Below, piece by piece: positions 1-11,418 of a stretch of 64,000 nt of DNA. Position numbers and translations under genes: made by a program. Position 1 is the stretch's first letter. Each line of letters begins with the position of its first letter. The notes beneath the pieces are model-generated. The model searched no databases. It saw only the letters and a program-made list of their open reading frames with translations, and had not been told where the DNA came from. This DNA comes from Plotosus lineatus (taxonomy: Eukaryota; Chordata; Actinopteri; Siluriformes; Plotosidae). The stretch is from assembly GCA_024760905.1 (NCBI GenBank), contig CM045731.1, forward strand, positions 22,876,001 to 22,940,000, written 5' to 3'.

Positions 1-800
1 GCTGGACTTTGAACACTACGGCCACAGTGAAAAAAGCCCAGCAGAGATGCTATTTCATCAGGATGCTCAGGAAAGCTGGCCTGCACTGTCTCCCTCTCAT
101 CCAGGTTTCCAAAGGGTTGATTGAAAGCATCCTCACTACATGGATGACTGTGTGGTACGACAACACCACGCAGAAAGAGAGGAAGGCTCTGCAAGGAATC
201 ATAAGGACTGCAGCGAGGATTATTGGGACTGAACTTCCTACCATAAACACAATGTACACACAGCACGGTCACAAAAGAATATAAAGGATCATCAAAGACA
301 CATAGCATTCAGCTCACTCCCTACTTCAACACAAACACTGCACATACAACCTGAGGCACAGACGGGCATACAGTATTGTCACACATAGAACACGTTTCTT
401 TAACAGCTTCTTTCCTGCTGCAGTGAGACTCCTCAGCCGAACAAAATGATGGGCATAGTGCGACATATATACAGGATATATATAAATATAAAACTGAATA
501 AATATAATTTATGTTGTTGTGTTTAATGACTTTTTTGTTGCACCTACTGAGTCACTTATTTATTGAATTATTATTATTATTATTATTATTATTGTTATAT
601 TTTACTGGAATGGAACTGTTTACTGGGCCTGTGTAAGGTCACTTTTAAACATAGGACTTCGGTCGATCGAAGTACTGTGTGTGTTTTTGCTGTTCTGATC
701 CTTTCTGTTTTTTCCACAGCTTGACTCTTTGCATGACCGCTCAAGAAATTCCTATGTGTGTAAAAACACAAATGGCAATAAAGAATCTTGAATATTGTGC
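1..800 (+). mobile_element. L2/Rex-like LINE, 3' end (copy 1)
   Basis: The window opens inside the C-terminal part of a LINE reverse transcriptase. The reading frame from base 9 encodes KKAQQRCYFIRMLRKAGL, the post-RT thumb region typical of fish L2/Rex-like LINEs (family knowledge). Codon TAA at 282-284 replaces the GAA found in the second copy near 19,385, and a TAG follows shortly after. The frame then resumes as far as about base 449 with the usual FFNSFFPAAVRLL ending. An AT-rich 3' UTR follows and ends around 793 with caataaagaatcttgaat, a typical tail. The same sequence recurs at about 19,098-19,900. This is a dead copy cut by the window edge. Confidence 0.8.
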
Positions 801-1299
801 TCATGGCAAGGAGTGTTCTCGGCATCCCAGCAGCAGCGCAGCGAGCGAGAGAGACTTTTCCGCAGCCTGGGTTTGTAATCCAGGAATGAAAATCACAGCT
901 GAAGTAAGAAGCAGTGGATGAGATCTGGTTTATGCACAGCAATCTCCGAATTAAATAACTCTCCTCCCAGTGAAAAAATAAAAGACTGGGTCTGGTTCAG
1001 TCTCCACTCTGAGAATGGGGCGGTCAGTGCAGTATTAAGCATTAATATGATTGAAAAGAATATTGAGCATACTCCTTCTTAAAATAAGTCTTCATGTACC
1101 TTTCTGTGTTGCTGTCATTTTTTTTAAATTAAAACGATGACAAAACAACATTAATATAATGAAGAAAAAGAAGTTCCCATAAAGGGAGTGGTGGTAAGGC
1201 AGGCTATCCAACCTGTTAACACATCTGGCAGCACCCCATCCTGCCCTTTGTAGGATAGCTGTTCTTTTTCTTTATAAAAATACAAGAAGGACTCAAATA

Positions 1300-1622
1300 C
1301 ATTCATTCATTTTCTGAATCGCTTCAGCCTATTAAGGGTCGCGGGGAGGCTGTCGCCCATCCCAGTTGACGAGGGCAGAGTACACCCTGGACAGCTCACC
1401 AGGCCATCGCAGGGCAGGAAGACACTGATGGTAATGCAGCTCCTCTTGTTAAAAGTCTTGGTTCTTTTCCAGCCACACACCATAGATAGTGAGAGACATG
1501 GCCAGCCTTTGATAATCCAGTGAGCTGCACTGGGGGAAGAGTAACAACCCATGGAGAGTCGGGTTTGAAGCCCCAACCTTCAGATCAGTAAACCAACACC
1601 TTTTACCACAAGGCCACCAATA
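1300..1622 (-). mobile_element. tRNA-related SINE, shared by both units
   Basis: Read on the minus strand, a degenerate tRNA-like head near 1,620-1,560 (ggtggccttgtggtaaaagg, then a weak B-box) is followed by a body shared with the SINE at 24,783. A GC-rich tail ends in a gattcagaaaatgaatgaatg repeat at about 1,300. This tail style is common in fish SINEs that use a LINE 3' end. The copy at 20,366-20,706 is orthologous within the duplication, so this insertion predates it. In the inverted block at 53,218-54,050 only the terminal tail remains. Confidence 0.6.
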
Positions 1623-3295
1623 CGTCAAATTGGGAATTTTCATTGAAAGTAACTTTTTATTCATCATCTTTTTCTGAATGTAATTTTTTTTGCAAGCAGA
1701 ATTGTAATATAGTTGTCTCTGCAATGGTTTAAAACAATGCAACACATTATTTTTTTATATATTAACATGAAGGAAAAAGAGGGGTATTGGACATTATATG
1801 CAGTGTTATTTGATTTTAAATGTAAAAAAAAAAAATACTTGTGGCTCCCAGTGTTTGCTTTTCTGTGGAAAACGGGTCCAAATGGCGCTTTGAAGGGCAA
1901 AGATTGCCAACCCCTGCACTAGGAGATTTTCTTCCGAAACAATATCAGTACTGTATTTTTTTTAATGTTTTTTTCTTCAGCGTTTTTTTTTGTGTGTGTG
2001 GGGGATTGGTGGTAGCAGTGCAGCTCAACACAGGTTACCTCTCGTTGTCAAAGAAGAAAGATACGTGACGTTGGTTAGGGGCGTGGTTTCTTCCTGTACA
2101 CTCAAAGTTCGAAGCTGGGACGTGAGTGCGGAAAAAGATTTACATTTACCGCGTGTTGTGTACAAATTCAAGGTATGTGATAGTTGTTACATTTCTTATT
2201 CCATTCTTTATCTAGAAGTATTTTTTTTCTTTTAAAACAATATGATGTATTTTCGTGCAGGTCGCCATCTTATAGTGATGATAGTGTTTTAAGTCCGTTG
2301 AAGTCCTTTCGGGGTCGGGACGCATCGCGTTCAGAGCGGATAAGGAGCACAGACCATTGATTCAAACAAGGCCTTGTACAGTGTTAATTCAATCAGGCCA
2401 GCCTTAAAATATCTTTGTTGGCGCCGAAATTGCACATAAAACCCCCACCCGAGCATTCACAGACGAAAAAAAAAATTGCCACGGTTACCCGTCCGGCACC
2501 TTACAGGATTTATTTTTTGGACTTCGTACGCCACCTACTGGGAATGAGGTGAAACATTGTGCCGTGTGTTTCGCAGACGATACTCGTTTAACTCCGATGA
2601 AAATTTATCCCCGACCAATGACGTGGAAGAAAAACTACAGGCACGCTCTGCATATATTATACATGCCGCCATGGTCAATAGGCTATGACTTCCGGTGAGG
2701 GCAAAAAGCATGGTAAACAGACACACATCGATATGGAAAACGATGCGATAAATTTAAATACCTAGGATGTTTTGGATCCCTAGAGAAATATACTGTAATC
2801 TAAACATTTGCAGCATGCCCAGGACGGTTTGGAAGATACATCGACAGATAATCGGAGGTACAGAACTGAATAATATTCCCCATGCCAAACATGTCAACTG
2901 CCACACCCACCTCTCTTGTCTTCGTATCCTGCAGCAGGGATTTCAATTGATATATTCTAAAAATTAAAACGATTTTTTTCGGACACTTTTTGTAAAAAAC
3001 CGGCAGTACACATTTATAACCACAAACACAGTTTAGCTACACATGTAATATTACAGACGCTTTTACGTTTTTTTTTTTTTCAAAACGAAAAAAAGTCAAA
3101 TTTTGAATTTAGACATACCTACGTAGTACGCTGACGTAATGACGCTGCGTCCATTGTTTACAAACGTACATTTAAACTGAAAACGTACAAATAAATGTTG
3201 GGCAGGACTTTTTTAGTAAGATCTTAAACAAAACAATGGTCAAACCTCATTTATAAAATAAATCCATGTATTTCCTTGATCAATAACTCTTTTAT

Positions 3296-3297
3296 GA

Positions 3298-3332
<35 letters not shown>

Positions 3333-3633
3333 AACTGTTTGGGTTTTTATACCCGAGCCATGCGGCTCATCAGGCCGGTGCTTATCCCCGGTTTCCATAG
3401 CGTGAAGCAATCAGGAGTTAAACTCCTCCTGGATGGGACGCTAGTCCATCACAGGTTACCTTCCCAGTATATTTTTACTGGTACCCATTTATACTGCTGG
3501 GTGAACAGAGGCACACTTGTGGTTGAGACCTTGCCCAGGGGTCTTAGCACAGTGAGGGTCTCAGTGGGATTGGGAACTCACAACCTCCCGATCATGAGCC
3601 CAACACTCTCACCACGACACCACCTGCTCCTAT
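3296..3633 (-). mobile_element. tRNA-derived SINE with 9-bp target duplication
   Basis: This SINE is on the minus strand and belongs to the same family as 44,717-45,004 and 48,271-48,566. It begins on the plus strand with a (gatt)n tail and ends with the degraded tRNA head. The target-site duplication is ctcttttat at 3,287-3,295 and 3,634-3,642. The orthologous place in unit 2 (25,169-25,177) has a single ctcttttat and no SINE, so this is a clean filled/empty pair. Confidence 0.88.
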
Positions 3634-4106
3634 CTCTTTTATACACCAGTCAAATAATGATGAAATCAATAAAAATGTACTTTTAAATAATTATTTTTAA
3701 TGATGCCTTCTTTAATATTCATATTAAGACATTTGGTTTTAATAATAAAAATTACATCGTTTTGAATAATATTATTTTATATTAAAATATAATTCAAAAT
3801 GTCTGCATTTTTTATTTGTCATTGGCTTTTGGACGACCACACTTCAGTTTGTGATCAGCTGCCTTCTGATGTTTCAGCAGCTGATACCGGGTTGGGTAGT
3901 ATTCATAAATAAACCATTGCACACACAGCGGTGCAGTTTTATTTGCTTGTCGTTAGGGATGTCATTGACAATCGGAATATCGATATATCGCCGATATAAT
4001 TATGTCGATCAATAATCGATACCTATAAAAGGGATATTGATACTTCTAACGTTATAACTTTGTGTTCATGACAGCGTCTGGAGTAAATGAAATTTTCAAT
4101 GACACT

Positions 4107-4232
4107 CCCGCCTCTTTGTATGGTAAATGGTACGTCCCGCCTCTCTGTATGGTAAATGGTACGTCCTGCCTCTCTGTATGGTAAATGGTACGTTCCGCCT
4201 CTCTGTATAGTAAATGGTACGTCCCACCTCGG
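4107..4232. repeat. 29-bp tandem repeat, four copies plus a partial
   Basis: Four consecutive units begin at 4,107, 4,136, 4,165 and 4,194, each resembling cccgcctctctgtatggtaa followed by atggtacgt. A partial fifth starts at 4,223. Units differ at single positions. The repeat lies within the hAT element and creates apparent repetitive peptides on the minus strand that are not genes. Confidence 0.92.
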
Positions 4233-4278
4233 AACATTTTGAACAAGAAGAGACACTTATCACAGGATAATGCAGATA

Positions 4279-4618
4279 CAGTCATCCCTTGCCTCTTCGC
4301 GATTTGAGCATCACAGTCTTGGTACATCGCGGTATTTTCAGAAAAAAAACAAAATTCGTGCTGAAACTTGCATGTAAGCAAGCGGAAGGCAAGGCAGGCT
4401 GCGTCCATTGTTTCTAAACGTTTCCCTCCTCCACAGTTCAGGCAGGGACCGCCCACTCAACTCAATCTCGCAAGCTGATTGCCTTAGATGCGTGACGCTG
4501 TTGCCTCCCGCGCACTCAACTCAATCTCGCAAGCTGATTGGCTTAGACTACTTCACGGTTTTTCGAATATCGCGGCCAGGTCTGGTCTACATTATCCGCA
4601 ATATTCAAGGGATGACTG
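4279..4618. mobile_element. Tigger/pogo-like MITE inside the hAT element
   Basis: This 340-bp element has inverted ends cagtcatcccttg and caagggatgactg and is flanked by TA at 4,277-4,278 and 4,619-4,620. Pogo/Tigger elements use a TA target duplication and similar cag-initial ends. No coding capacity was seen. Confidence 0.85.
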
Positions 4619-4662
4619 TATGTGCATTTTCTGAATCTATACATCTATTTGTGATTCTATGT

Positions 4663-5031
4663 CACTGTGACACGCAGTGGAGAGCCAATCCTTTCTGTAC
4701 TCCACTATGTGGGCGGGCCCCATAGCTTCAAACTCCAATTTTATTGGATTATAACAACAGCCACAGACTGCACATGTTGTTTGAGTAAAGAGATAAATTT
4801 CCCTCGTTTTGATCGGCTCATTTCCACGAAGCCAAGCACAGCTGGCAAGCAAACACAAAAGGACAGACATGGAAAAACTTCAACCCGCAGAGCAGCTGAT
4901 CGCCAAAACTTGGGACGCGCTTCCTGTCTCATAAACACTGCAGCGTGTGAATCCAATAAAATTAGAGCTTCAAGGTATCGGACCCCGCCCACACAGAAAG
5001 GATTGGCTCTCAGCTTCTCACCACAGTGACG
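4663..5031. mobile_element. Hairpin MITE inside the hAT element
   Basis: Bases 4,680-4,698 (gagagccaatcctttctgt) are perfectly complementary to 4,993-5,011. A second inner arm, aattttattggatt at 4,738-4,751, pairs with 4,950-4,963. The arms are about 70 bp with interruptions and the loop is about 200 bp. A weaker gtcactgtg match extends both arms outward. This looks like a small inverted-repeat transposon, but I could not fix its exact ends or target duplication. Confidence 0.65.
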
Positions 5032-5382
5032 TGGCATTGAAAGTAGATGAATAGATTTGCTCTGAGCAGTTAGAAAGTGAAGCTGCACCAGCTCCTGCTT
5101 GGCCTTTTAAGATGCTGGCCCTGCCAGCAGCGCAAATAACTGTCGCACGAAACACTTGCGCTGCACTGCCATGAATCATGCTTCACGACTTTTGCGGTCG
5201 TAAGTCGATGACTCACTGTATTCAATGCATTATACAAACTACTGTAATATATCTTAGTCTGTTCTATTTAATGCATTTATGGAATAGTACAGCAATATTC
5301 CAATGTATTCGATGCATCTGAATTTTTTTTATCAATATATCGATACCAATAATAGGTTTTCAAGGACACCCCTACTTGTCGT

Positions 5383-6337
5383 ATAAGTTATCGACCTGAA
5401 AGCCACCATTGCTAAGTGCCCGCCTACACAAAGTTACTGTGACATCACTGGATTGGTACAAAGTACCACATGAAATTTAATGCATGCATATCACAGCATA
5501 TTATAGGATATAAACAACATGGAATCTCACGCCAACAACAAGCACAGTTTTTCAGCAGAAGACGATTCATCTATTACTCTCAGAAGACGAATCAAATATT
5601 ATAGTTCAACCAAAAACATTCTCAAATATATTTCAAACTACATCTGCAAGTACACGTGCAAAATACATTTACAAATTGAGCTAAAGTTGTTTATCTATTC
5701 AAAGGCACAAACAAATATTAATACATATTTACAGCACAAAAACAAACTATTAATTTTATAAAAGTACTGACCATTAGGCTGCAGATACAGGCTGGATGGC
5801 TTATGATTATTTTAGCCATTCATTCTCTGTGCGTCGATGTTTGTGTTCTAACACAGGTGAAGGAGCCGGAGGCGGGACTAACAAACTGCTTTATTCTCAC
5901 ACTCGCACTTTGTTTGATTGACAGTGTTCAGCCATCATTGCTTACTGATAATATTATGTTTGTTGATTGGTCAGCTCGGGCTTGCATATGTGCAGTGCCT
6001 GTTACAGGTTAACTTTCGGTTTACTTTCTGACTCTAGTCATGCGGAACTTATCTCCGACTTTCTCTTCAATAACAGTCATTAAGTTTACAGTATTTATAA
6101 GATTGTGAATACACATAATTTCTTGTTCAGCAGAACTCAACTCTTGCTCTGTGTGTATGTGTGTGTGTGTGTGTGGGGGGGGTAGCCTTAAACTTTAAAA
6201 TCTTTAGGCGATAACACCGGTGTTATGCCAAGCAGAGCGAATCAAACGATGTTGTTGTTGTGCGTGTACCGCTCTTAGGTGGTTGGCGAATTGCGCATTG
6301 AGTTTCAAACGTACACGCACAAAAAAAAATAAAAAAA

Positions 6338-6387
<50 letters not shown>

Positions 6388-6585
6388 CGAGCGCATGTAT
6401 TATTGTTGATCGACATTTTTATAATATTAAAAAAAGTGTACACAGACATCTTACCCCCTCCCCCTAGCGTACGTTTTATACTCTTAGGAAAATGTTGAAA
6501 ATGTTGAATGACCACTAAAGCAGCAGCTATGTATATTATGAGAACTGTCAGATGGGTGTGAAAAACTACTACTGTATTGGTATCA
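5383..6585. other. Shared block end and spacer without a gene
   Basis: 5,383-5,967 is shared with unit 2. From 5,968 to 6,585 I see only AT-rich spacer. It includes a GT run ending in G8 near 6,160-6,182 and a perfect AT microsatellite at about 6,346-6,383. Short frames here differ in frame between the two units and are not conserved as protein. Confidence 0.6.
6346..6383. repeat. (TA)n microsatellite
   Basis: This is an uninterrupted alternating TA tract, preceded by an A-rich stretch from about 6,320. Confidence 0.95.
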
Positions 6586-7059
6586 TCATGTACAATTGGA
6601 ACAACCTAAAAGAGTTGCCATTTTTTGATTTGTAGTATGACCATCCATAACAAGAGCCAAAACATATCCATTACAATCATACAGTGCACAAATAACAGAT
6701 AACAATTGACACTGGATTTCTGCTGATACACTTTTGGTTAAAAAATATGCAACAGGCACTTTCCACTGGCCCTGGAGGCCAGCAGCCATAACAAGTTCTT
6801 CAGTAGCCTCTCCTGTACCACCTTCCAGTGACCCTGCACCAAGGTCAACAAAGCCAACCATCTCTTGATGCTTTGGATCCCAGTCAAGATGCTTCCTCAG
6901 AGACATTCCATCAGGCATGATGTTGCAGTAGCTGTGGTTTCTTGAATAAGCTACTGCCTTTGACTGAAGCAGGTTTTGCACCACTGGGAAATTCCAGGCT
7001 TCGCTGATATGCTGCTCACCCATCAAGAATGCAACATCAGAACAAAATGTGAATTGCAC
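6586..7059 (-). pseudogene. P-element/THAP9-like transposase, RNase H-region fragment
   Basis: This minus-strand frame of about 157 codons contains IMPDGMSLRKHLDWDPKHQE, MVGFVDLGAG, QGQWKVPVAYFLTKSVSAE and ALVMDGHTTNQKMATLLGC. These are the successive motifs of P-element-type transposases, including vertebrate THAP9-like proteins (family knowledge). The piece corresponds to the start of the catalytic domain. An N-terminal THAP exon lies upstream at 7,772-7,842. No start codon opens this frame, so it is an internal exon or a truncated piece, and it stops at 6,586 just after TLLGC. The rest of the catalytic and C-terminal region is not adjacent. A matching C-terminal fragment lies 17 kb away at about 23,880-24,715, also on the minus strand. 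The copy is not functional as it stands. Confidence 0.8.
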
Positions 7060-7771
7060 ACTCCAACAAGAGGTCTAGGGACCAGGTTCCTTGTCTGGGC
7101 AAGCTGATGCAGGATTGACTATGAAGTAAAATACTTGAATTATTTAGCATTAGGTAAACTGAAAAAACAGACATTTGAAGTACCATTGCACAAAAAACAG
7201 TTCACAATGAGGATTTTAATATATGATCCATAAACAATTGTAATTTTTTTTCATGGAATTAAATTAGTATGACAGGTGGCACCACCATATGAACTTATTT
7301 TATCAAGGAGCCCTATGTAACTTCACACACATCATATAAAAACATTTCCTGTGGTAATTTTTAAGAAGATGAAAATGCTAAGGTCAACACATGGACACCG
7401 CCAACCCTCATCCATATGATGCTATAAATTGTGTATATAACTCTTAACACAAAATGTTGCTGTACTGATGCATATAGTTAGGTTTTACAAATTTTACAAA
7501 GGTTTTATACCGGAGACCAATTTTCTGTTCAGAACAGAGATTAAAGAAGTAACTCATTCATGAACCTTGTTGAAAGGCACTTCCAATGATGGATGGCTGG
7601 TGACATCCTGACAGTCACAGTATGTCTCTGAAAGCATGGACATTAAGCAATAATATTCACAAAAAGTCAAAGTAAATATGGTTTATCTATTTCAAACAGT
7701 ACGTGAATGAATTAAAAACCAAACATTAACTACCAAACTGTAAATTAACGGTTAAACTGAAACACACTCAC
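7060..7771 (-). other. Probable intronic/degraded part of the P-element-like transposon
   Basis: This AT-rich stretch lies between the THAP exon and the catalytic fragment. Stop codons occur in all minus frames. A short minus frame near 7,560-7,630 (SHPSLEVPFNK) might be a remnant exon but I cannot confirm it. Confidence 0.35.
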
Positions 7772-7842
7772 TGGTGAAAAGTTGCTTCTTTGCGACCACC
7801 TGCACGGTTTTGACAACCAACAGCGCAACAAGAATTAACCAT
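7772..7842 (-). pseudogene. THAP zinc-finger first exon of the P-element-like transposase
   Basis: ATG at 7,842 (minus) opens MVNSCCAVGCQNRAGGRKEA. This matches the start of THAP domains: hydrophobic N-terminus, C-x-x-x-C pair, then NR and basic residues. The frame ends in a consensus splice donor, cacca/gtgagtg, with GT at 7,771-7,770. THAP domains commonly split here, after the first zinc pair, so this is a credible first exon. The second half of the THAP domain (second Cys-His pair and AVP motif) was not found downstream. Together with 6,586-7,059 it marks a THAP-type transposase remnant transcribed leftward. Confidence 0.7.
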
Positions 7843-8329
7843 ATTTACACGAAACAAGCTAAACCTAACGTATTCCAATTAAATTTGATGTTGTGTTTCA
7901 AAACGTACAATTATAAGGACGCCAAGGGATGTCAACTTTCAATTGAAAATAGTAGCCGGAGCAGTGTTTTGCCTAAACCAGAAGTTGAAGCCGAATTACC
8001 ACGTGAAAGGGGCCTGCTCGCAGTCTAGTTTTTCTTCCACCTCATTGTCCCCGACACGGAACGCATGTGCTTCCATCGCCATTTTGACCAGTGACTGACG
8101 TCAGCTCGCGCATGTGCAAAGTCTCGTTTTCAAGATACCGTACGAATAGCAAAACCTCGTAGGAATACGCTGCAGTCAGGGTCGTCACTTTGAATAAAAA
8201 TAAACTGTCCGGTTGTGATGAAAAAAATATCTGTATAGTCAATGTGTCCCCTATCATACAGCGTACTAGAAAGTGACCAAAGTGAACTCGGTATCAGTTT
8301 ATTTTTGCCGATACCTTCATTCTTGCCGA

Positions 8330-10512
8330 AGACTGCAAAGAGGCTGAATGTCTCCAAGTGGAAGAACAGCAACATTGCACAAGAATTCGTGAAAGACCTC
8401 AATGACAGGCTGCAAGACAAACCACAATAATCTGGACAGCACAGAGAAACTGTGGGCAGCATTCAGAGATGTGGTGTACTCCAGATCCTTTAAACATCTC
8501 AGACTAGCAACTCACAAACACCAGTACTGGTTTGATGATAAAGTTGAGGAGATACAAGCACTCCTGTCAGAGAAATACCAGCTGTTCAGAGCACACCAGA
8601 ATGAAGCCTCTTCATGAGCGAAGAAAGACTGCTTCGCAGGCGCAAAAAGCAAGCTACACAAAAAACTGCGTCATATGCAGGACTCATACAGCAAGAAGGC
8701 CGAAGAAATACAGGGCTATGCAGACAGTCACAACACCAAGCATTTCTATGACGCCTTGAAGACTGTGCACGGACCTCAGTCCACTGGCCCCTCACCCCTC
8801 CTCACTGCAGATGGGATGCAGTTTCTGACCGAGAAGAAGCAGATTCTGGAAAGGCGGGCTGAATACTTCAACCAGGTCCTGAACCACCCTGTCACGATCA
8901 ACGACGAGGCCATTGCCTGCCGACTTCAAATGGAGACGACCAAGGATCTCGACAACCTCCCTACATCAGAAGTCTTCAGGAAGACTGTCAAGTAACTTTC
9001 CTGTGGCAAAGCACAAGGATCAGATGCAATCCCTGCGGAGGTATACAAAGCAGGAGGACAAGCTTTGATGCAGAAACTGACAGAGCTCTTCCAGTCCGTG
9101 TGGATTGAGGGGGAAGGTCCAAAAAACAGCTGAAAGATGCCAGCATGGTCCACATCTATAAAAGGAAATGTAACCGCCAGTCCTGCAATAATTATCGAGC
9201 ATCTCTCTCTTGTCCATAGCTGTGAAGATCCTGCCCCATGTACCCCATGTAAGATCCAACTGTCGCCTCCAGCATCTCGAGCAGGGTCTCCTCCCTGAAA
9301 GTCAGTGTGGCTTTCATGTCGAATGTGGAACAGGGTGAATCAAGGCTGTGTTCTTGCCCCAACGCTGTTTGGCCTGGTCTTTTCAGCCATGCTAACAGAC
9401 GCTTGCTGTGATTCATAGGATGGGATGCATGCCGGGTACAGACCTGATGGTGGACTGTTGAACCTCAGGTGCCTGCAGGCTGTTACCAAGGTGAAGGAGA
9501 CGGTCATCAGAGACTTTTTGTTCGTTGATGATTGTGCCCTTAACACCGGCACTGAACAGAAGCAGCATGAAATGAACTGCTTCTCAAGAGCCTGTGACAA
9601 CTTTGGCCTCACCATAAGCACCAGAAAGACTGACGCAATGTACCAGCTTGCAGCAGGACATCCCTACCAGGACCTACGCATGCCAGTGAAGGGAAAGGAA
9701 TTCCAGATTGTTGACAGCTTTATCTATCTGGGTCGCACACATTCAAGAGCAGTGAAGATCGATGCAGAAGTCAACAACAGGATTGCCAAGGCAGTTCTAC
9801 CTTTTGGAAGGCTACGTGAGAATGTGTGGGAGCGGAGAAGACTCGGCCTTACCTCCAAGCTAAAGACCAACCGTGCAGTGGTGCCCATCACTCTCCGCTT
9901 TGCCTGTGAGACCTGGACTGTCTACAGCAGACACGCCAAACAGCTCAACTGCTTTTATTTAAGCTGCCTCCGCAGAATTCTCCGCATCAGGCGGCAGGAC
10001 AAAATCCCTGACACGAAAGTCCTGGAGAAAGCCGGTATTCCTAGCTACAACACCCTTTTTCAGAAAGTGCCATGTTGTGAGTTGGGCAGGCCATGTTGTC
10101 AGCCGACAGACCATTGATTGCCAAAACAGCTACTGTATTGGAGAGCTTTGTGAAGGCAAGCATTCAGTAGGGGTACAGAAGAAACATTTCAATGACAACC
10201 TTAAAGAATCCCTGAAAGACCTGAACGTCAACATAAGCATTTGAGCTCAGCTTGCTACCAACCGCTGAACCTTGGGCGCAGGTGCCCATACAGCAGAGTA
10301 GCGACAAACTGCGACGGTGCAGCAGAAACACGCAGCGCGCAAAGTTCGATCTGCCTCCACTTTCGTCGCAGCACCCACCCACACATGTCCTGCATGTTGT
10401 TGAGCATTTCGGGTTCAGATTGGCCTCAGTCACCGTCTCCGGGCCCACAACCAAGGATCTCAGATCTGATATGAAGTCATGGTCATCTTGGAACTCAAAG
10501 GACGGGCAAGTC
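8330..10512 (+). mobile_element. LINE family A, copy 1 (5'-truncated)
   Basis: This APE-type non-LTR retrotransposon starts abruptly at aagaggctgaatgtctccaag, just after its endonuclease. The linker and early RT are broken into frames at 8,402-8,617 and 8,675-8,995. The late RT frame (9,425-10,117) carries catalytic FVDD at 9,521-9,532 and ends in the C-terminal R-R-Q-D-K-I-P-D region. The reverse-transcriptase core between FHVECG and VNQGCVLAP is missing about 245 bp near 9,335, the same deletion as in copy 2. The 3' end is near 10,512. Stops and frameshifts make it dead. The family is common in fish and invertebrate genomes. I did not assign a clade. Confidence 0.8.
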
Positions 10513-10569
10513 CTTTAAAATACAGATCAATGTCCGTGGAACATTCAGTAGCCAGAAGGAATAATACAG

Positions 10570-10780
10570 GTGACAACAAACATCATTGTCTGACTCCTGT
10601 TTATTTCCACTGATTATCCAGATACCTAGGATTTTGAGGCCATTGGTCTTCATGTCTGCAGCAACCTGTGCTGTTTCCCCTGCTTTCTATATGGTCCTAC
10701 CACTCTGTGTTCCAGATATGATGGTCGTCGGCTGAGTGACTTCCAGATGTTTCTGAATTTTACCACCTTGTGTTCTTGGA
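10570..10780 (-). mobile_element. LINE endonuclease N-terminal fragment
   Basis: Minus-strand translation gives KAGETAQVAADMKTNGLKIL, which matches the opening of an AP-endonuclease of LINEs (pattern R-T-M-x-x-A-G-K-T-A-Q-V-A-x-E-M, then L-x-I-L-G-I). A stop codon lies just before it. It does not match the endonucleases of the other LINE families here, so a further family is implied. The fragment is short. Confidence 0.45.
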
Positions 10781-11302
10781 TCCTTCAACCGGAAACCCAT
10801 TTTATCCCAGGACTGAGATGTTTGTTAAAACTTTTGTTGGTATTTTTGTAGCTATGGTTTATTTTACATGCCTGAAGTGCTGACCTTACACACAATTCTC
10901 TTCTTTTTTGCTTGAGAGTGACAATGGCAGAGTTGCCACCTGTTCTCGCGAGCAGTCTTGGCATGCATGCAAGTTTTGGCAATTATGTCAACATGCAATT
11001 GAAAAACAAAAACTGTCCTTGTGGCTGAAATTCATCCAAAAGGCTCAATGTGCAAGGACCTTTCAACACTACAATTGGTTTTAATTATTTGTGTTATTGT
11101 TGTTCTTGATTTTTCCAAGCTCATGTACACCTCTCAAATTCGGGGTGCTGTTGGCAATGAAGTTGATTTTTATAATTAAGTCATATTTGAAGAGGGAATC
11201 TTATCTGGAAAGGGCTAGTGTGTGTGCAGATTTAAACTTCACCCAAGAAGTGGCCACACCTGTTTCAATCAGTGATTTAAAGAAAAAAAAAAATCTTGAT
11301 GG
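10781..11302. other. Spacer, no gene recognised
   Basis: Mixed-composition sequence with no coding or repeat signal that I could identify on either strand. Confidence 0.5.
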
Positions 11303-11418
11303 TAGGGCTGTGCAAATAAACCGGTTTATCGGTATAAACTGGTTCTAACATGCAAACAATATGTATTACTATAGTCTGAACCAAAACCGGATTTTTGACA
11401 TACAGTAGGCCCTCGATG
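11303..11418. mobile_element. Two truncated DNA-transposon ends
   Basis: tagggctgtgcaa at 11,303 resembles a hAT terminus. At 11,401 TA is followed by cagtaggccctcga, the same Tigger-like end seen at 26,040, 40,076 and 44,504. It runs directly into RTE sequence at about 11,418. Neither has a visible partner end. Confidence 0.4.

Larger units (their letters stand above)
3954..5374. mobile_element. hAT-type non-autonomous DNA transposon, 1,421 bp
   Basis: The termini are tagggatgtcattga on the left and, read inward from the right, taggggtgtccttga, giving 12 matches in 15. The 8-bp target duplication cttgtcgt lies at 3,946-3,953 and 5,375-5,382, the length expected of hAT elements. The unit 2 copy at 25,483-25,490 has the single empty site cttatcgt. 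No transposase reading frame is present. Inside are a 29-bp tandem repeat (4,107-4,232), a Tigger-like MITE (4,279-4,618) and a hairpin MITE (4,663-5,031), so the element has itself served as a landing site. Confidence 0.9.
936..5967. repeat. Duplicated block, unit 1 copy
   Basis: This non-coding block is collinear with 20,026-26,037, the unit 2 copy. Matches run 936-2,780 against 20,026-21,780, 2,780-3,180 against 21,780-22,130, 3,240-3,945 against about 25,125-25,480, and 5,383-5,967 against 25,490-26,037. Small substitutions and indels separate the copies. Unit 1 alone carries a SINE at 3,296-3,633 and a hAT element at 3,954-5,374. Unit 2 alone carries about 3 kb at 22,130-25,125. Stretches 2,000-3,286 and 3,643-3,945 contain no gene I recognise. 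A possible donor (aag/gtatgtg at about 2,173) and acceptor (tgcag at about 2,260) are visible but no open frame supports an exon. The segment ending near 1,916 (ttgccaacccctg) resembles a hAT-type terminus. Confidence 0.8.

Noticed and set aside
2418..2429. ttggcgccgaaa resembling a retroviral tRNA primer-binding site, also near 21,407
   Set aside because: No LTR ends or gag/pol frames flank it and the match is short of a proper primer-binding site.
4107..4232. CRISPR-like regular repeats
   Set aside because: Units are directly adjacent without spacers: an ordinary tandem repeat in a transposon.
5519..5761. Frame starting MESHANNKHSFSAED and its unit 2 counterpart at 25,597
   Set aside because: The two units keep the ATG region but diverge in frame within 15 codons, so no protein is conserved.
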